Part shown: positions 28,821 through 37,647 of the stretch, piece by piece
How positions within the stretch are numbered: the stretch's first letter is position 1
Layout of the letters: the number at the start of each line of letters is the position of its first letter
Source of the DNA: Sulfitobacter sabulilitoris
GTDB lineage: Bacteria; Pseudomonadota; Alphaproteobacteria; Rhodobacterales; Rhodobacteraceae
NCBI RefSeq assembly: GCF_005887615.1
Contig: NZ_VANS01000001.1
Span: forward strand, 1,041,415 to 1,105,414
DNA: 64,000 bases
Reading direction: 5' to 3'
Notes under the pieces: generated by a model
Told to the model about the DNA's origin: nothing
Seen by the model: only the letters and a program-made list of their open reading frames with translations
Databases searched by the model: none
Program-made: the position numbers and the translations under genes

Positions 28821-28870
28821 TCGGTTGACTAGAGTTGGGTTTACTCTTGCGACCGGGCAGGGTCAACCGA
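28821..28870. promoter_or_regulatory. 9-bp inverted repeat bracketing the nuo promoter
   Basis: TCGGTTGAC (28821-28829) and GTCAACCGA (28862-28870) are perfect inverted copies 32 bases apart. The right arm covers the -35 box and the left arm lies just after the predicted start site. This spacing suits an operator pair or a bent/looped regulator site. Confidence 0.45.
28838..28866 (-). promoter_or_regulatory. Candidate promoter of the nuo operon
   Basis: On the minus strand TTGACC (28866-28861) and TAAACC (28843-28838) are separated by 17 bases. The -35 is good and the -10 is moderate. The predicted start near 28831 gives a leader of about 60 bases that contains a GC hairpin (about 28789-28809). 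Confidence 0.5.
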
Positions 28871-28947
28871 CGCGGTCGCTGAAAGGCATGGCAGAATCGA
28901 CGCATGCCGCATCGGAACGCACGCACCCGCCGCAAGGGCGCCGCGGG

Positions 28948-29436
28948 TCAGTCGCCGCTCCAATCCAGTCTTTTCAGGCGCTGGCTGAGCGCACTGCCGG
29001 CGGGTTCGATGGCCTCGATGATCTCGGTGCGAAACCTGTTGGTGTCGGGCGACCATTTCATCATGTACCGCCCGCTTTGCCGCAGCACCATGTCCGGTCC
29101 ATCGCCGAAGAACGACCATGTCGCCTCGACCCGGTAGCGACCGTGGCCGCTGGCATCGACGCGGCTGACCTCGAAGGTCACGTCGCGTGAATGTGTTTCG
29201 ATGCAGACCTCGTAGATCGCGTTGAAATAGTCGATCATCTGCCGATCGGTTTCAGGCAGCAGGATTGTCCCGTCGACATAAATGGCAAGCGGTCGCGCGT
29301 AGTGGGTCAGCAGCGTCGAAATATCCCGTGCCAGGATCGCATCGCGCTTGCTTTCGAAATGCGCTTGCAAAGATTGCGCCAGAAGCTGCGGCTTTTGGGC
29401 CGTTCCCGACGCAAAATTCAACCCTTGGCGTTTCAA
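28948..29436 (-). CDS. NTF2-like protein of unknown role
   Basis: This 162-residue protein reads from a TTG at 29436, with GGAAGG eight bases upstream; there is no earlier ATG. The pattern LTHYARPLAIYVDGTILLPE, the helix DYFNAIYEVCIETHSRDVTFEV and the strands YRVEATWSFFG and GRYMMKWSPD fit a SnoaL/NTF2-type alpha+beta barrel. There are no catalytic motifs. It lies alone between the leucine operon and the nuo promoter, with an AT-rich upstream region that could carry its own promoter. Confidence 0.7.
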   Translation of the reverse strand: MKRQGLNFASGTAQKPQLLAQSLQAHFESKRDAILARDISTLLTHYARPLAIYVDGTILLPETDRQMIDYFNAIYEVCIETHSRDVTFEVSRVDASGHGRYRVEATWSFFGDGPDMVLRQSGRYMMKWSPDTNRFRTEIIEAIEPAGSALSQRLKRLDWSGD

Positions 29437-29567
29437 TGCAAGATCCTTCCCTCAATAATTGAATGCATATCAAAGAAAAGAAAATCGAGCCAGACCTATC
29501 AGATCGTCGTTCAGTGGCGCGTGTCTTGACACGGACCGGACCGATAAAGATGCCGGTCAGGCGGGTC

Positions 29568-30353
29568 TTACCGCGTGTTCCACCGCGGCTTGCGCTTGTC
29601 GAAAAACGCGCCGATGCCCTCTGCGGCTTCCTCTGTCTCCCACCGGGCGGACAGGGCGGCGATGGTGCGGGCGATCACCGCATCGTCGATCACCGGCCCC
29701 AGATCGCGCGCCAGCGCCTTGGCCGCCGCGACCGCCCCCGGCGCACAGGCCAGATAGGGGGTGACTTCGGCTTCGATGGCCGCATCCAGATCGCCGGGCG
29801 GCACATTGCGCGCCAACAGGCCCAGGTCCACCGCCTCGACCGCATCGAAAAGCCGCGCGGACATGAACACGCGCCGCGCGCGCCCCTCGCCCATGCGCGC
29901 AAGGACATATGGCCCGATGGTGGCCGGGATGATCCCCAGCCGCGTCTCGGTGAAGCCCATTTTGAGCGTTTCGACCCCGATCGCCACGTCGCAGACCGAC
30001 GCCAGGCCGACGCCGCCACCAAAAGCGTTGCCCTGCAGCTTGCCGATCAGCGGCTTGGGCAAGGTGTTGAGCGCGCCCAGCATCGTCGCAAGCTTGCCCG
30101 CCTCGCGCCCGCGCGTCGCCGCGTCCATCTCGCGCTGCGCCTGCATCCATGCCAGATCGCCACCGGCGCAGAACGATGCGCCCGCCCCGGTCAGAACCAC
30201 GACACGCACCGCGTCATCAGCGCCCAGATCGGTCGCCGCCTGCGTCAGGTCGGCCAGCATCTGTGCCGACATCGCGTTGTGCTTGTCGGGCCGGTTCAGC
30301 ATCAGCGTCGCGACACCGCGCGCATCGGTTGTCACGTCAAGTGTGTCGTACAT
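29568..30353 (-). CDS. liuC: Enoyl-CoA hydratase, probable methylglutaconyl-CoA hydratase
   Basis: The 261-residue crotonase-fold protein has the CoA-binding LNRPDKHNAMSAQMLADL, the oxyanion-hole region GAGASFCAGGDLAWM and GNAFGGGVGLASVCDVAIG. The catalytic-glutamate region is ETRLGIIPATIGPYV. In the leucine pathway this step hydrates methylglutaconyl-CoA to HMG-CoA. That assignment rests on its place beside methylcrotonyl-CoA carboxylase and HMG-CoA lyase; the fold alone would not decide it. The ATG at 30353 is used because the apparent earlier start is a TTG. It is the last gene of the operon. Confidence 0.88.
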   Translation of the reverse strand: MYDTLDVTTDARGVATLMLNRPDKHNAMSAQMLADLTQAATDLGADDAVRVVVLTGAGASFCAGGDLAWMQAQREMDAATRGREAGKLATMLGALNTLPKPLIGKLQGNAFGGGVGLASVCDVAIGVETLKMGFTETRLGIIPATIGPYVLARMGEGRARRVFMSARLFDAVEAVDLGLLARNVPPGDLDAAIEAEVTPYLACAPGAVAAAKALARDLGPVIDDAVIARTIAALSARWETEEAAEGIGAFFDKRKPRWNTR

Positions 30354-30366
30354 CCTTGTCCCCAAT

Positions 30367-30386
30367 CGAATTTTTCGAAAAATTCG
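30367..30386. repeat. 20-bp AT-rich perfect palindrome in the mvaB-liuC gap
   Basis: CGAATTTTT-CG-AAAAATTCG is a perfect palindrome. A second inverted pair, CCGGAAA (30389-30395) and TTTCCGG (30404-30410), follows. Together they fill the gap between two co-directional genes. Confidence 0.6.
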
Positions 30387-30421
30387 GTCCGGAAAGCTCG
30401 AATTTTCCGGTCACCATTGCA

Positions 30422-31276
30422 TCAGGCGCGCATCGCACGGGCCATCTTCGCGGCCTCGCGAACGACCTCGAGGTCCAGCCCGGTCTCGTAGCCCAGCGCG
30501 GCCAGATGCTCGGCCACGGCCTCGGTCGCGACATTGCCCGCCGCTCCGGGGGCGAAAGGGCAGCCGCCCAGGCCCCCGACGGCGGCGTCGAACACCCGCA
30601 CTCCCATGCTCAGCGACGCGTCGATGTTCGCCATCGCCCGCCCCTTGGTGTCGTGGTAGTGCCCGGCCAGACGGCCGACCGGCACGACGTCGCGCACCTT
30701 GAGCAGCATCCGCGCGATGGTGTCGGGCGTGCCCGCGCCGATGGTATCGCCCAGGCTCACCTCGTAGCAGCCCATCGAAAACAGCCTGTCCGCAACCTCT
30801 GCCACCGCCGCGGGCGGCACCGGCCCGTCATAGGGGCACTCCACCACGCACGACACGTAGCCGCGCACCGGCAGATCGATATGCCGCGCCTCTTCGATGA
30901 TCGGCGCAAAGCGTTCGAAGCTCTCGGCGATGGTGGCGTTGATATTGGCCTTGGAAAACCCTTCGGAAGCCGAGGCGAACACCGCGATCTCGTCCGCGCC
31001 GGCGGCGCGCGCATCCTCGAAGCCCCGCATGTTCGGGGTCAGCGCCGCATACCGCACGCCGGGCGCACGCGCGATCCCCGCCAGCACCTCGGCCGATCCG
31101 GCCATCTGCGGCACCCACTTGGGGCTGACAAAGCTCGCCACCTCGATCCGCGAGAACCCCGCCCGGCTCAGACAATCGACCAGCGCGACCTTCTCGGCCA
31201 CGGGAATCTCGCGCGCCTCGTTCTGCAACCCGTCGCGCGGGCCGACTTCGAAAATCTCCACTGGTCCCAAACTCAT
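30422..31276 (-). CDS. mvaB: Hydroxymethylglutaryl-CoA lyase
   Basis: HMG-CoA lyase splits HMG-CoA to acetyl-CoA and acetoacetate, the last step of leucine breakdown. The 284-residue TIM-barrel protein begins MSLGPVEIFEVGPRDGLQNE, the metal/CoA-binding start of the family. It has SFVSPKWVPQMAGSAEV, the metal ligands in HYHDTKGRAMANI and the catalytic-Cys loop GGLGGCPFAPGAAGNVATE. GGAG lies five bases before the ATG. A 160-base gap upstream separates it from the GST gene and holds no recognisable gene. Confidence 0.95.
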   Translation of the reverse strand: MSLGPVEIFEVGPRDGLQNEAREIPVAEKVALVDCLSRAGFSRIEVASFVSPKWVPQMAGSAEVLAGIARAPGVRYAALTPNMRGFEDARAAGADEIAVFASASEGFSKANINATIAESFERFAPIIEEARHIDLPVRGYVSCVVECPYDGPVPPAAVAEVADRLFSMGCYEVSLGDTIGAGTPDTIARMLLKVRDVVPVGRLAGHYHDTKGRAMANIDASLSMGVRVFDAAVGGLGGCPFAPGAAGNVATEAVAEHLAALGYETGLDLEVVREAAKMARAMRA

Positions 31277-31436
31277 ATCGGTCTCCTCCGGGGCTGCTCC
31301 CGTTCACACCCGAACCCCTCCACCAGAGCGGTCCCACGACGGCGCCGACCTTCGAGCCTTTCGGTCCGCGCCAAACTAATCCCCACACTCTCCCCGGCTT
31401 CAGGTCGTCAAATCAATCAAAATTCGATCGACACCG

Positions 31437-32105
31437 TCATTCCATCGGCCAGGGCGGATAGAATTCACGGTCGTAGATCCCCGTTCCAGGCTCCGGCAGC
31501 GATGGCGCAAAGCTGTCGCGCCCGGTGATCCGCGCGTACCAGTCCGCAACCGCCGGATGCCGGTCCAGCGTTACGAAATGCCGCGCCATATAGACCGCCT
31601 GCCCGACCGAGATGTCGGCGGCGGTGAACCCGCTGGTAAGCAGGTAATCGCGGTTCTCCACCGGTGTGCTCAGCCGCGCCTCGATCGCGTCATAGCATTT
31701 GCCAACCCGCGCGGCCTCAAGCTTCATCACGATGGGGCTGCGCATTGCGTCCTCGCGCAGGGCGACGTGCTGCTGGGTCAAGGCGGCGGTGTGCTGGCTC
31801 AGCGTTTCGGCAAAATGCACCCACACCAACCAGGCCATGCGATCGGGCGTGCCGGGCATCCGGCCCAGACGCTCGGGGCTGAACCGCTCGCAGAGATATT
31901 CGGTGATCGCCCCGGTCTCGAACATCCGCTCGCCCTCGATCTCCAGTGCGGGCACGCGTCCGGCCGGCGACAGCGACAGGTATTCGGGATCGCGCAGCGA
32001 CCGGTCAAAGGCATGGACGCGCACCCGGAACTCGATCTCAAGCTCGTTGAGCAGCCACAGCGTGCGCATCGACCGGGTTTGCGGACAGTGGTGCAGGGTG
32101 ATCAT
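31437..32105 (-). CDS. Glutathione S-transferase in the leucine operon
   Basis: The 222-residue protein has the thioredoxin-fold N-terminus MITLHHCPQTRSMRTLWLLN, the glutathione-binding PAGRVPALEIEGERMFETGAITEY, and an all-helical C-terminal half ending with FTAADISVGQAVYMAR. The Ser/Cys near the N-terminus may activate glutathione. Its ATG overlaps the mccA stop by four bases, so it is co-translated. A role in removing reactive by-products of unsaturated acyl-CoA intermediates is possible but not shown. Confidence 0.88.
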   Translation of the reverse strand: MITLHHCPQTRSMRTLWLLNELEIEFRVRVHAFDRSLRDPEYLSLSPAGRVPALEIEGERMFETGAITEYLCERFSPERLGRMPGTPDRMAWLVWVHFAETLSQHTAALTQQHVALREDAMRSPIVMKLEAARVGKCYDAIEARLSTPVENRDYLLTSGFTAADISVGQAVYMARHFVTLDRHPAVADWYARITGRDSFAPSLPEPGTGIYDREFYPPWPME

Positions 32106-34060
32106 TGCGCCGCCTCCGCCGCGTCGGCCCCGGCGGGCTCCAGCCGGACCAGCGCGGCGCCTGCCTCCACCTGATCGCCCGGCGCGGCAAGAATCTCGGC
32201 CACCACGCCGTCCCGCGCGGCCAGCAGCGCATGTTCCATCTTCATCGCCTCCAGCACGGCCAGCCTGTCGCCCGCCTTGACCGCCTGCCCCGCTTGCGTG
32301 TGCACCGATTTGACCAGGCCCGGCATCGGCGCCTCGATCAGGTTGCCATCGCCCGACGCGCCGCCCGCACGGTCCAGCGGGTCGATCACGTCGAAGACAA
32401 GGCCATAGGCATCGAACACCGTGATCACCAACCCCGCTACGGCCACCGGCGGCGCCGCCTGCCCGTCCAGGTGCCACACTTCGCCGACACGGTGCGCGAC
32501 AACGGTGTCTTCGCCGATCTGCCAATGCTGGCGATCTGGCCCCTCGACCATCACATGGGCGACCACCTCCTCGCCCTGCCACAGCATCGCGACCTGCCGC
32601 CTGAGCGGCTGCCACAGCGTGAAACCGGTCTCGGCCTGCGCATCACACAGACCCAGCGCCGCCATGCCGGCCGCCGCCACATGCCGCGGCCCGGCCACGG
32701 GCGCCACCGTCAGCGCATCGATATCGCGCGCGATCAGGCCGGTATCGACCTCGCCGCGCCCGAACCCGTCATGCCCCGCCAGCGCCCCCAGAAACCCAAG
32801 GTTGGTCACGGTTCCGGCCACCTGCGTTCCCGCCAGTGCCGAACGCAGCCGCGACAAGGCCACCGCGCGATTGGGGCCATGCACGATCAGTTTGGCGATC
32901 ATCGGATCATAGAACGGGCTGATCGTATCTCCCGCCCGCACCCCGCTGTCGGCACGCGCGCCGCGCGCAAACGTCAGATGGGTCAGCGTACCGGTCGCCG
33001 GCAGGAAGCCCTTGGGCACATCCTCGGCATACAGCCGCGCCTCAAAGGCATGACCGGTGATCTTCAAGTCGTCCTGCCCGGCGGGCAACGGCTCCCCGGA
33101 CGCGACCCGCAGTTGCCATTCCACGAGGTCGACGCCCGTGATCAACTCAGTCACCGGATGTTCGACCTGCAGCCGCGTGTTCATCTCCATGAAAAAGAAC
33201 CCGTCCGGGCGCAGCCCGCCGGAGCCGTCCACGATGAATTCCACCGTGCCCGCACCGGCATAGCCGATCGCCTCCGCCGCGCGCACCGCCGCCTGACCCA
33301 TCGCCTCGCGCATCCGTGGTGTCATCCCCGGCGCGGGCGCCTCCTCGATCACCTTTTGATGGCGGCGCTGCAACGAACAGTCACGCTCGAACAGATGGAC
33401 CGCGCGGGTGCGGTCGCCGAACACCTGCACCTCGATGTGGCGCGGCTGGGTGACGAATTTCTCGACCAGCACATCGGCGTTGCCAAACGCCTTGCGCGCC
33501 TCGGACCGTGCGCTTTCCAGGGCGTCGGAAAAATCGCGCGAATGCTCGACCAGCCGCATCCCCTTGCCGCCGCCGCCCGCAACGGCCTTGATCATCACCG
33601 GGTAACCGATCTTGTCCGCCTCGTCCGCCAGACGGGCGTCGTCCTGGTCTGCGCCATGATAGCCCGGCACAACCGGCACACCCGCCTCGACCATCAGCGC
33701 CTTGGCCGCGTCCTTGAGGCCCATCGCCCGAATGGCCCTGGCCGAGGGCCCGATGAACGTCAGCCCCGCCGCCTCCACCGCCTCCACGAAGGCGGGGTTT
33801 TCGGACAGGAAGCCGTAGCCGGGATGAACCGCCTGCGCGCCGGTATCCAGCGCGGCCTGAATGATGGCGTCGCCCCTGAGGTAGCTGTCCGCCGGGAGCG
33901 AGCCGCCGACGTGCACCGCAAGATCGGCCATCGCCACGTGTTTCGCGCCCGCATCGGCGTCGGAATAGACCGCCACACAGCGCACCCCCAGTGCCTGCGC
34001 CGTTTCCATGACCCGGCAGGCGATCTCGCCCCGGTTGGCAATCAGGATCGTATCAAACAT
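32102..34060 (-). CDS. mccA: Methylcrotonyl-CoA carboxylase, biotin-carrying alpha subunit
   Basis: The 652-residue subunit carries out ATP-dependent carboxylation of biotin. It has the biotin carboxylase domain (start FDTILIANRGEIACRVMETA, ATP-grasp loop KAVAGGGGKGMRLVE, EMNTRLQVEHPVTE). The C-terminal biotin carrier domain holds EAMKMEH, with the biotinylated Lys near residue 607. Pairing with mccB and the surrounding ivd, HMG-CoA lyase and hydratase genes identifies it as the methylcrotonyl rather than the acetyl or propionyl type. BirA (9243-9992) is the expected modifying enzyme. Confidence 0.95.
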   Translation of the reverse strand: MFDTILIANRGEIACRVMETAQALGVRCVAVYSDADAGAKHVAMADLAVHVGGSLPADSYLRGDAIIQAALDTGAQAVHPGYGFLSENPAFVEAVEAAGLTFIGPSARAIRAMGLKDAAKALMVEAGVPVVPGYHGADQDDARLADEADKIGYPVMIKAVAGGGGKGMRLVEHSRDFSDALESARSEARKAFGNADVLVEKFVTQPRHIEVQVFGDRTRAVHLFERDCSLQRRHQKVIEEAPAPGMTPRMREAMGQAAVRAAEAIGYAGAGTVEFIVDGSGGLRPDGFFFMEMNTRLQVEHPVTELITGVDLVEWQLRVASGEPLPAGQDDLKITGHAFEARLYAEDVPKGFLPATGTLTHLTFARGARADSGVRAGDTISPFYDPMIAKLIVHGPNRAVALSRLRSALAGTQVAGTVTNLGFLGALAGHDGFGRGEVDTGLIARDIDALTVAPVAGPRHVAAAGMAALGLCDAQAETGFTLWQPLRRQVAMLWQGEEVVAHVMVEGPDRQHWQIGEDTVVAHRVGEVWHLDGQAAPPVAVAGLVITVFDAYGLVFDVIDPLDRAGGASGDGNLIEAPMPGLVKSVHTQAGQAVKAGDRLAVLEAMKMEHALLAARDGVVAEILAAPGDQVEAGAALVRLEPAGADAAEAAQ

Positions 34061-34158
34061 CGCTCACGCCCTTTTCTGTCGTCGTCATCATAACTTCTTT
34101 TGGCCCGAAATGCCTCGGGGGTGCGGGGGCCGGCCGCCGCCCCCGACACGCGTCATCG

Positions 34159-35763
34159 TCACATCCGGAACACGCCAAAGCGCGTCTCCTCGATCGGCGC
34201 ACACAGGCTGGCCGACAGCGACAGGCTCAGCACGTCGCGGCTCTGGCGCGGGTCGATGACCCCGTCATCCCAAAGCCGCGCACTGGCATAAAGCGGATGC
34301 GACTGTTCCTCGAACATATCGATCGTGGGTTGCTTGAAGGCGGCTTCCTCCTGCGCCGACCACGTCTCGCCCGCGCGCTCGATCGCGTCGCGTTTCACCG
34401 TGGCTAGAACCCCCGCCGCCTGCGGGCCGCCCATCACGCTGATCCGGCTATTTGGCCAGGTCCACATGAAGCGCGGGCTATAAGCCCTTCCGGCCATGCC
34501 ATAATTTCCGGCACCGAACGATCCGCCGACCAGCATGGTAATCTTGGGCACATTGGTGCTGGCCACTGCCGTCACCATCTTGGCGCCGTGGCGGGCAATC
34601 CCCTCGTTCTCGTATTTGCGCCCGACCATGAAGCCGGTGATGTTTTGCAGGAACACCAGCGGTATCGCGCGCTGGCTGCACAGTTCGACGAAATGCGCGC
34701 CCTTTTGCGCGGCTTCGGAAAACAACACGCCATTGTTGGCCACGATCCCCACGGGGCAGCCTTTGACATGGGCGAAACCGGTCACCAGCGTCTCGCCGAA
34801 GCGCGGCTTGAACTCGTCAAAGCGCGACCCGTCCACCAGTCGCATGATGACCTCGCGGATGTCATAGGGCGTGCGCAGATCGGCGGGAACGACACCCAGG
34901 ATCTCGGCCGGGTCATAGGCTGGTTCCTCGGGGGTTTCCCACTGTACCGTCGCGGGCTTGGCACGGTTCAGCGATCCCACCGCGCGCCGCGCGAGCGCCA
35001 GCGCATGGGCGTCGTCCTCGGCCAGGTAATCCGCCACGCCCGACAACCGCGTGTGCACATCGCCGCCGCCCAGGTCCTCGGCGCTCACGACCTCGCCGGT
35101 CGCCGCCTTGACCAGCGGCGGCCCGGCCAAAAAGATCGTCCCCTGATCGCGCACGATGATGGTCACGTCCGACATCGCGGGCACATAGGCCCCGCCGGCG
35201 GTGCACGACCCCATGACGACCGCAATCTGCGGAATGCCGAGGCTGCTCATCCGGGCCTGGTTATAGAAGATGCGGCCAAAGTGGTCGCGATCGGGAAAGA
35301 CCTCGTCCTGATTGGGCAGGTTCGCGCCGCCGCTGTCGACCAGGTAGATGCAGGGCAGACGGTTTTCCTGCGCGATCTCCTGCGCACGCAGATGCTTCTT
35401 GACCGTCATCGGGTAATAGGTGCCGCCCTTCACCGTGGCGTCGTTGCAGATCACCATGACTTCGAGGCCCTGCACCCGTCCGATGCCCGCGATCACGCCG
35501 GCACAGGGCGCGGCGCCGCCGTAAAGCCCATGCGCCGCCGTCGCGCCGATTTCAAGAAAGGGCGCACCAGGATCCAGCAGGTTGGCCACCCGGTCCCGCG
35601 GCAGCATCTTGCCCCGGCTCTCATGGCGGGCACGCGATTTCTCTCCGCCGCCTGCCGCGGCCTGCTCGGCCGCCGCGCGGACCGTGCCCAACGCATCGAG
35701 ATGCGCCGCGTGGTTGGCCTTGAACGCGTCCGAAGACGGCAGCGCCTGCGATGTCAGTTTCAT
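34159..35763 (-). CDS. mccB: Methylcrotonyl-CoA carboxylase, carboxyltransferase beta subunit
   Basis: The 534-residue subunit transfers the carboxyl group from biotin to methylcrotonyl-CoA. It contains [20 protein letters not shown], the N-terminal crotonase-like half ([16 protein letters not shown]), and the C-terminal half with [15 protein letters not shown] and [19 protein letters not shown]. The start [20 protein letters not shown] at 35763 overlaps the acyl-CoA synthetase stop by four bases; the longer frame inside that gene is not used. A 98-base GC-rich gap precedes mccA. Confidence 0.95.
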   Translation of the reverse strand: MKLTSQALPSSDAFKANHAAHLDALGTVRAAAEQAAAGGGEKSRARHESRGKMLPRDRVANLLDPGAPFLEIGATAAHGLYGGAAPCAGVIAGIGRVQGLEVMVICNDATVKGGTYYPMTVKKHLRAQEIAQENRLPCIYLVDSGGANLPNQDEVFPDRDHFGRIFYNQARMSSLGIPQIAVVMGSCTAGGAYVPAMSDVTIIVRDQGTIFLAGPPLVKAATGEVVSAEDLGGGDVHTRLSGVADYLAEDDAHALALARRAVGSLNRAKPATVQWETPEEPAYDPAEILGVVPADLRTPYDIREVIMRLVDGSRFDEFKPRFGETLVTGFAHVKGCPVGIVANNGVLFSEAAQKGAHFVELCSQRAIPLVFLQNITGFMVGRKYENEGIARHGAKMVTAVASTNVPKITMLVGGSFGAGNYGMAGRAYSPRFMWTWPNSRISVMGGPQAAGVLATVKRDAIERAGETWSAQEEAAFKQPTIDMFEEQSHPLYASARLWDDGVIDPRQSRDVLSLSLSASLCAPIEETRFGVFRM

Positions 35764-37307
35764 AGGCTGTCCTTCACTTTTCTGTCTTGCGCCCCGGTCG
35801 TTTCCGCTTCGGCCCGCGCGCGCAGATCCTTGCGGATCACTTTGCCTGTCACGGTCATGGGCAATTCGGTCACGAAATCGATTTCCCTTGGATAAGAATA
35901 GCTTGCAAGGCGATCTTTCACCCAGTCCCGAAGCGCGGCCGCAGGTACGTCCTGCCCCTGCTTCAGAACCACGTAGGCCTTGACGATCTGCCCGCGCAGC
36001 GCGTCGGGCTTGCCCACCACACCCACGGTAGCCACGCCTGGATGCGTCAGCAGGCAATCCTCGATCTCCGCCGGGCCGATGCGATACCCGGCCGAACTGA
36101 TGACGTCGTCCTCGCGCCCCACGAAACGCAGGAAATCGCCTTGCCAAATGCCCCGGTCACCGGTCAGCATCCAGTCGTCGCGGAACTTCTCCGCCGTGGC
36201 GGCGGGGCGGTTCCAGTAGCCCAGCATCATCGCCGCCGACCCGCGCCGCACGGCGATGTCACCCTCCGCGCGCGTGATCTGACCGGCGCCGTCCAGCACC
36301 GCGACCTCGTGCCCCGGCACCGGCTTGCCGATGCAGCCGGGGGTCGCGGTAAACGCGGCGGCGCAACTGCTGACCGTCATGTTGCATTCGGTCTGGCCGT
36401 AGAATTCGTTGATCTGCAGCCCAAACGCCTGCCGCCCCCAGGTCAGCATCTCGGCCCCCAACGGTTCGCCCCCGCTGGCGACCGAGCGCAGGCCCGGAAT
36501 TGCCTGATCCTCGGCTTTGAGCATCCGCAGCGCGGTGGGCGGGAAAAAGACGTTGCGCACGCCGGCCTGTTCGATGATCTGCGCCGCGCCCTGCGCGGTG
36601 AACTTGGGCATCCGCGCGGCGACCACCGGCACACCCATCGCCAGCCCCGGCATCGCAACGTCGAACAGCCCCCCGATCCAGGCCCAGTCGGCAGGCGTCC
36701 AGAGGCAATCGCCGGGCCGGCCCAGGTGATCGTGGCTCAGGCTCACGCCCGGCAAGTGACCGGTCAGGATACGGTGCCCATGCAGCGCCCCCTTGGGCGC
36801 GCCCGTCGTGCCGGAGGTATAGATCAGCACGGCGGGATCGTCCGGCGCCGTGTCGGCGAAACCGACGGGATCGCCCGGCACGCCCGCGGTCTCGGCCAGC
36901 CACGGCTCGGCCAGATCGCCCACCAACTCGGCGCCCTGGGCGTCCGTCAGGACAAGATCGCAGCCCGCGTCGCCCAGCCGAGACGCCAGCGCGTCGTGCT
37001 TGAAGAGTTTGAACAAAGGCACTGAAATCGCGCCGATTTTCCAGATTGCAAGATGGGCCGCGGCGCACCACGGCGACTGGCTGAGCAGAACCCCAACCCT
37101 GTCGCCCGCGCGCACGCGCCCAAGCAGCGCGCGTGCCAGAGCGTCGGCCATGTCCGCCAGCGCACCAAAGCTCACGTCACGCCGCGCCGCGCCCGTCAGG
37201 TCGATGATCGCCAGCGCCGCGCGCGGATGATCCAGCACCTGCGCCGCCATGTTGAGCCGCGCCGGCATGTCCCAGCGGCCCGCGCGATCCAGCCCCGGCA
37301 AGGTCAT
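35760..37307 (-). CDS. AMP-forming acyl-CoA synthetase
   Basis: The 515-residue adenylate-forming enzyme shows the phosphate loop [18 protein letters not shown], the motif [30 protein letters not shown], and the C-terminal catalytic Lys in [14 protein letters not shown]. Size and motifs suit a short/medium-chain (ACSM-like) synthetase. In this operon the likely acid is isovalerate, another branched acid, or acetoacetate released by HMG-CoA lyase; the sequence does not tell which. It overlaps mccB and lies 46 bases after the small anchored protein gene. Confidence 0.9.
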   Translation of the reverse strand: MTLPGLDRAGRWDMPARLNMAAQVLDHPRAALAIIDLTGAARRDVSFGALADMADALARALLGRVRAGDRVGVLLSQSPWCAAAHLAIWKIGAISVPLFKLFKHDALASRLGDAGCDLVLTDAQGAELVGDLAEPWLAETAGVPGDPVGFADTAPDDPAVLIYTSGTTGAPKGALHGHRILTGHLPGVSLSHDHLGRPGDCLWTPADWAWIGGLFDVAMPGLAMGVPVVAARMPKFTAQGAAQIIEQAGVRNVFFPPTALRMLKAEDQAIPGLRSVASGGEPLGAEMLTWGRQAFGLQINEFYGQTECNMTVSSCAAAFTATPGCIGKPVPGHEVAVLDGAGQITRAEGDIAVRRGSAAMMLGYWNRPAATAEKFRDDWMLTGDRGIWQGDFLRFVGREDDVISSAGYRIGPAEIEDCLLTHPGVATVGVVGKPDALRGQIVKAYVVLKQGQDVPAAALRDWVKDRLASYSYPREIDFVTELPMTVTGKVIRKDLRARAEAETTGAQDRKVKDSL

Positions 37308-37353
37308 GACCCGACGCTGTTCTGTGTCAAAGCGGTGGAACGCGCGTCAATAC

Positions 37354-37644
37354 TCATGTGCTGGGCTCCGTCCCCTGTGCAATCAATTGGCCGTCATGTC
37401 CGACCTTATAGCGCGAAATGCGTGCGGCAGTGCCACAATTCACGACCAGCCAGACGTCGGGCTCATCGCCCGGCACCGCCACGCAATCGGTACGCGCACC
37501 GCCGGTTTCCCGAACATAGCGGCCGACGACGGCCTCGATCACATCGCTTTCGTCCAGCCGCGCGTGTTGCAGCCCGAAATAAAGCCCGGCCCCGGCGGCC
37601 AGCACGACAAGGCACAGCACAAGGGTCAGAACGGACCGCGGCAT
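37354..37644 (-). CDS. Small anchored protein in the leucine operon
   Basis: The 96-residue protein has one N-terminal helix (SVLTLVLCLVVLAAGAGLYFGL) and a periplasmic domain of about 70 residues. Two Cys (RTDCVAVPG and VVNCGTAAR) could form a disulfide. No family is recognised. The gene lies three bases after the ivd stop and 46 bases before the acyl-CoA synthetase, so it is transcribed with leucine catabolism although no metabolic role is apparent. Confidence 0.75.
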   Translation of the reverse strand: MPRSVLTLVLCLVVLAAGAGLYFGLQHARLDESDVIEAVVGRYVRETGGARTDCVAVPGDEPDVWLVVNCGTAARISRYKVGHDGQLIAQGTEPST

Positions 37645-37647
37645 AGC

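Noticed and set aside
29521-29532. GTGTC-TT-GACAC palindrome containing TTGACA downstream of the leucine operon
   Set aside because: No suitable -10 follows at 16-18 bases on either strand and there is no gene positioned to use it. It may be part of a weak terminator but support is thin.
34061-34158. GC-rich inverted repeat between mccB and mccA
   Set aside because: The pairing is imperfect, without a T tract, and typical of background GC in this genome.
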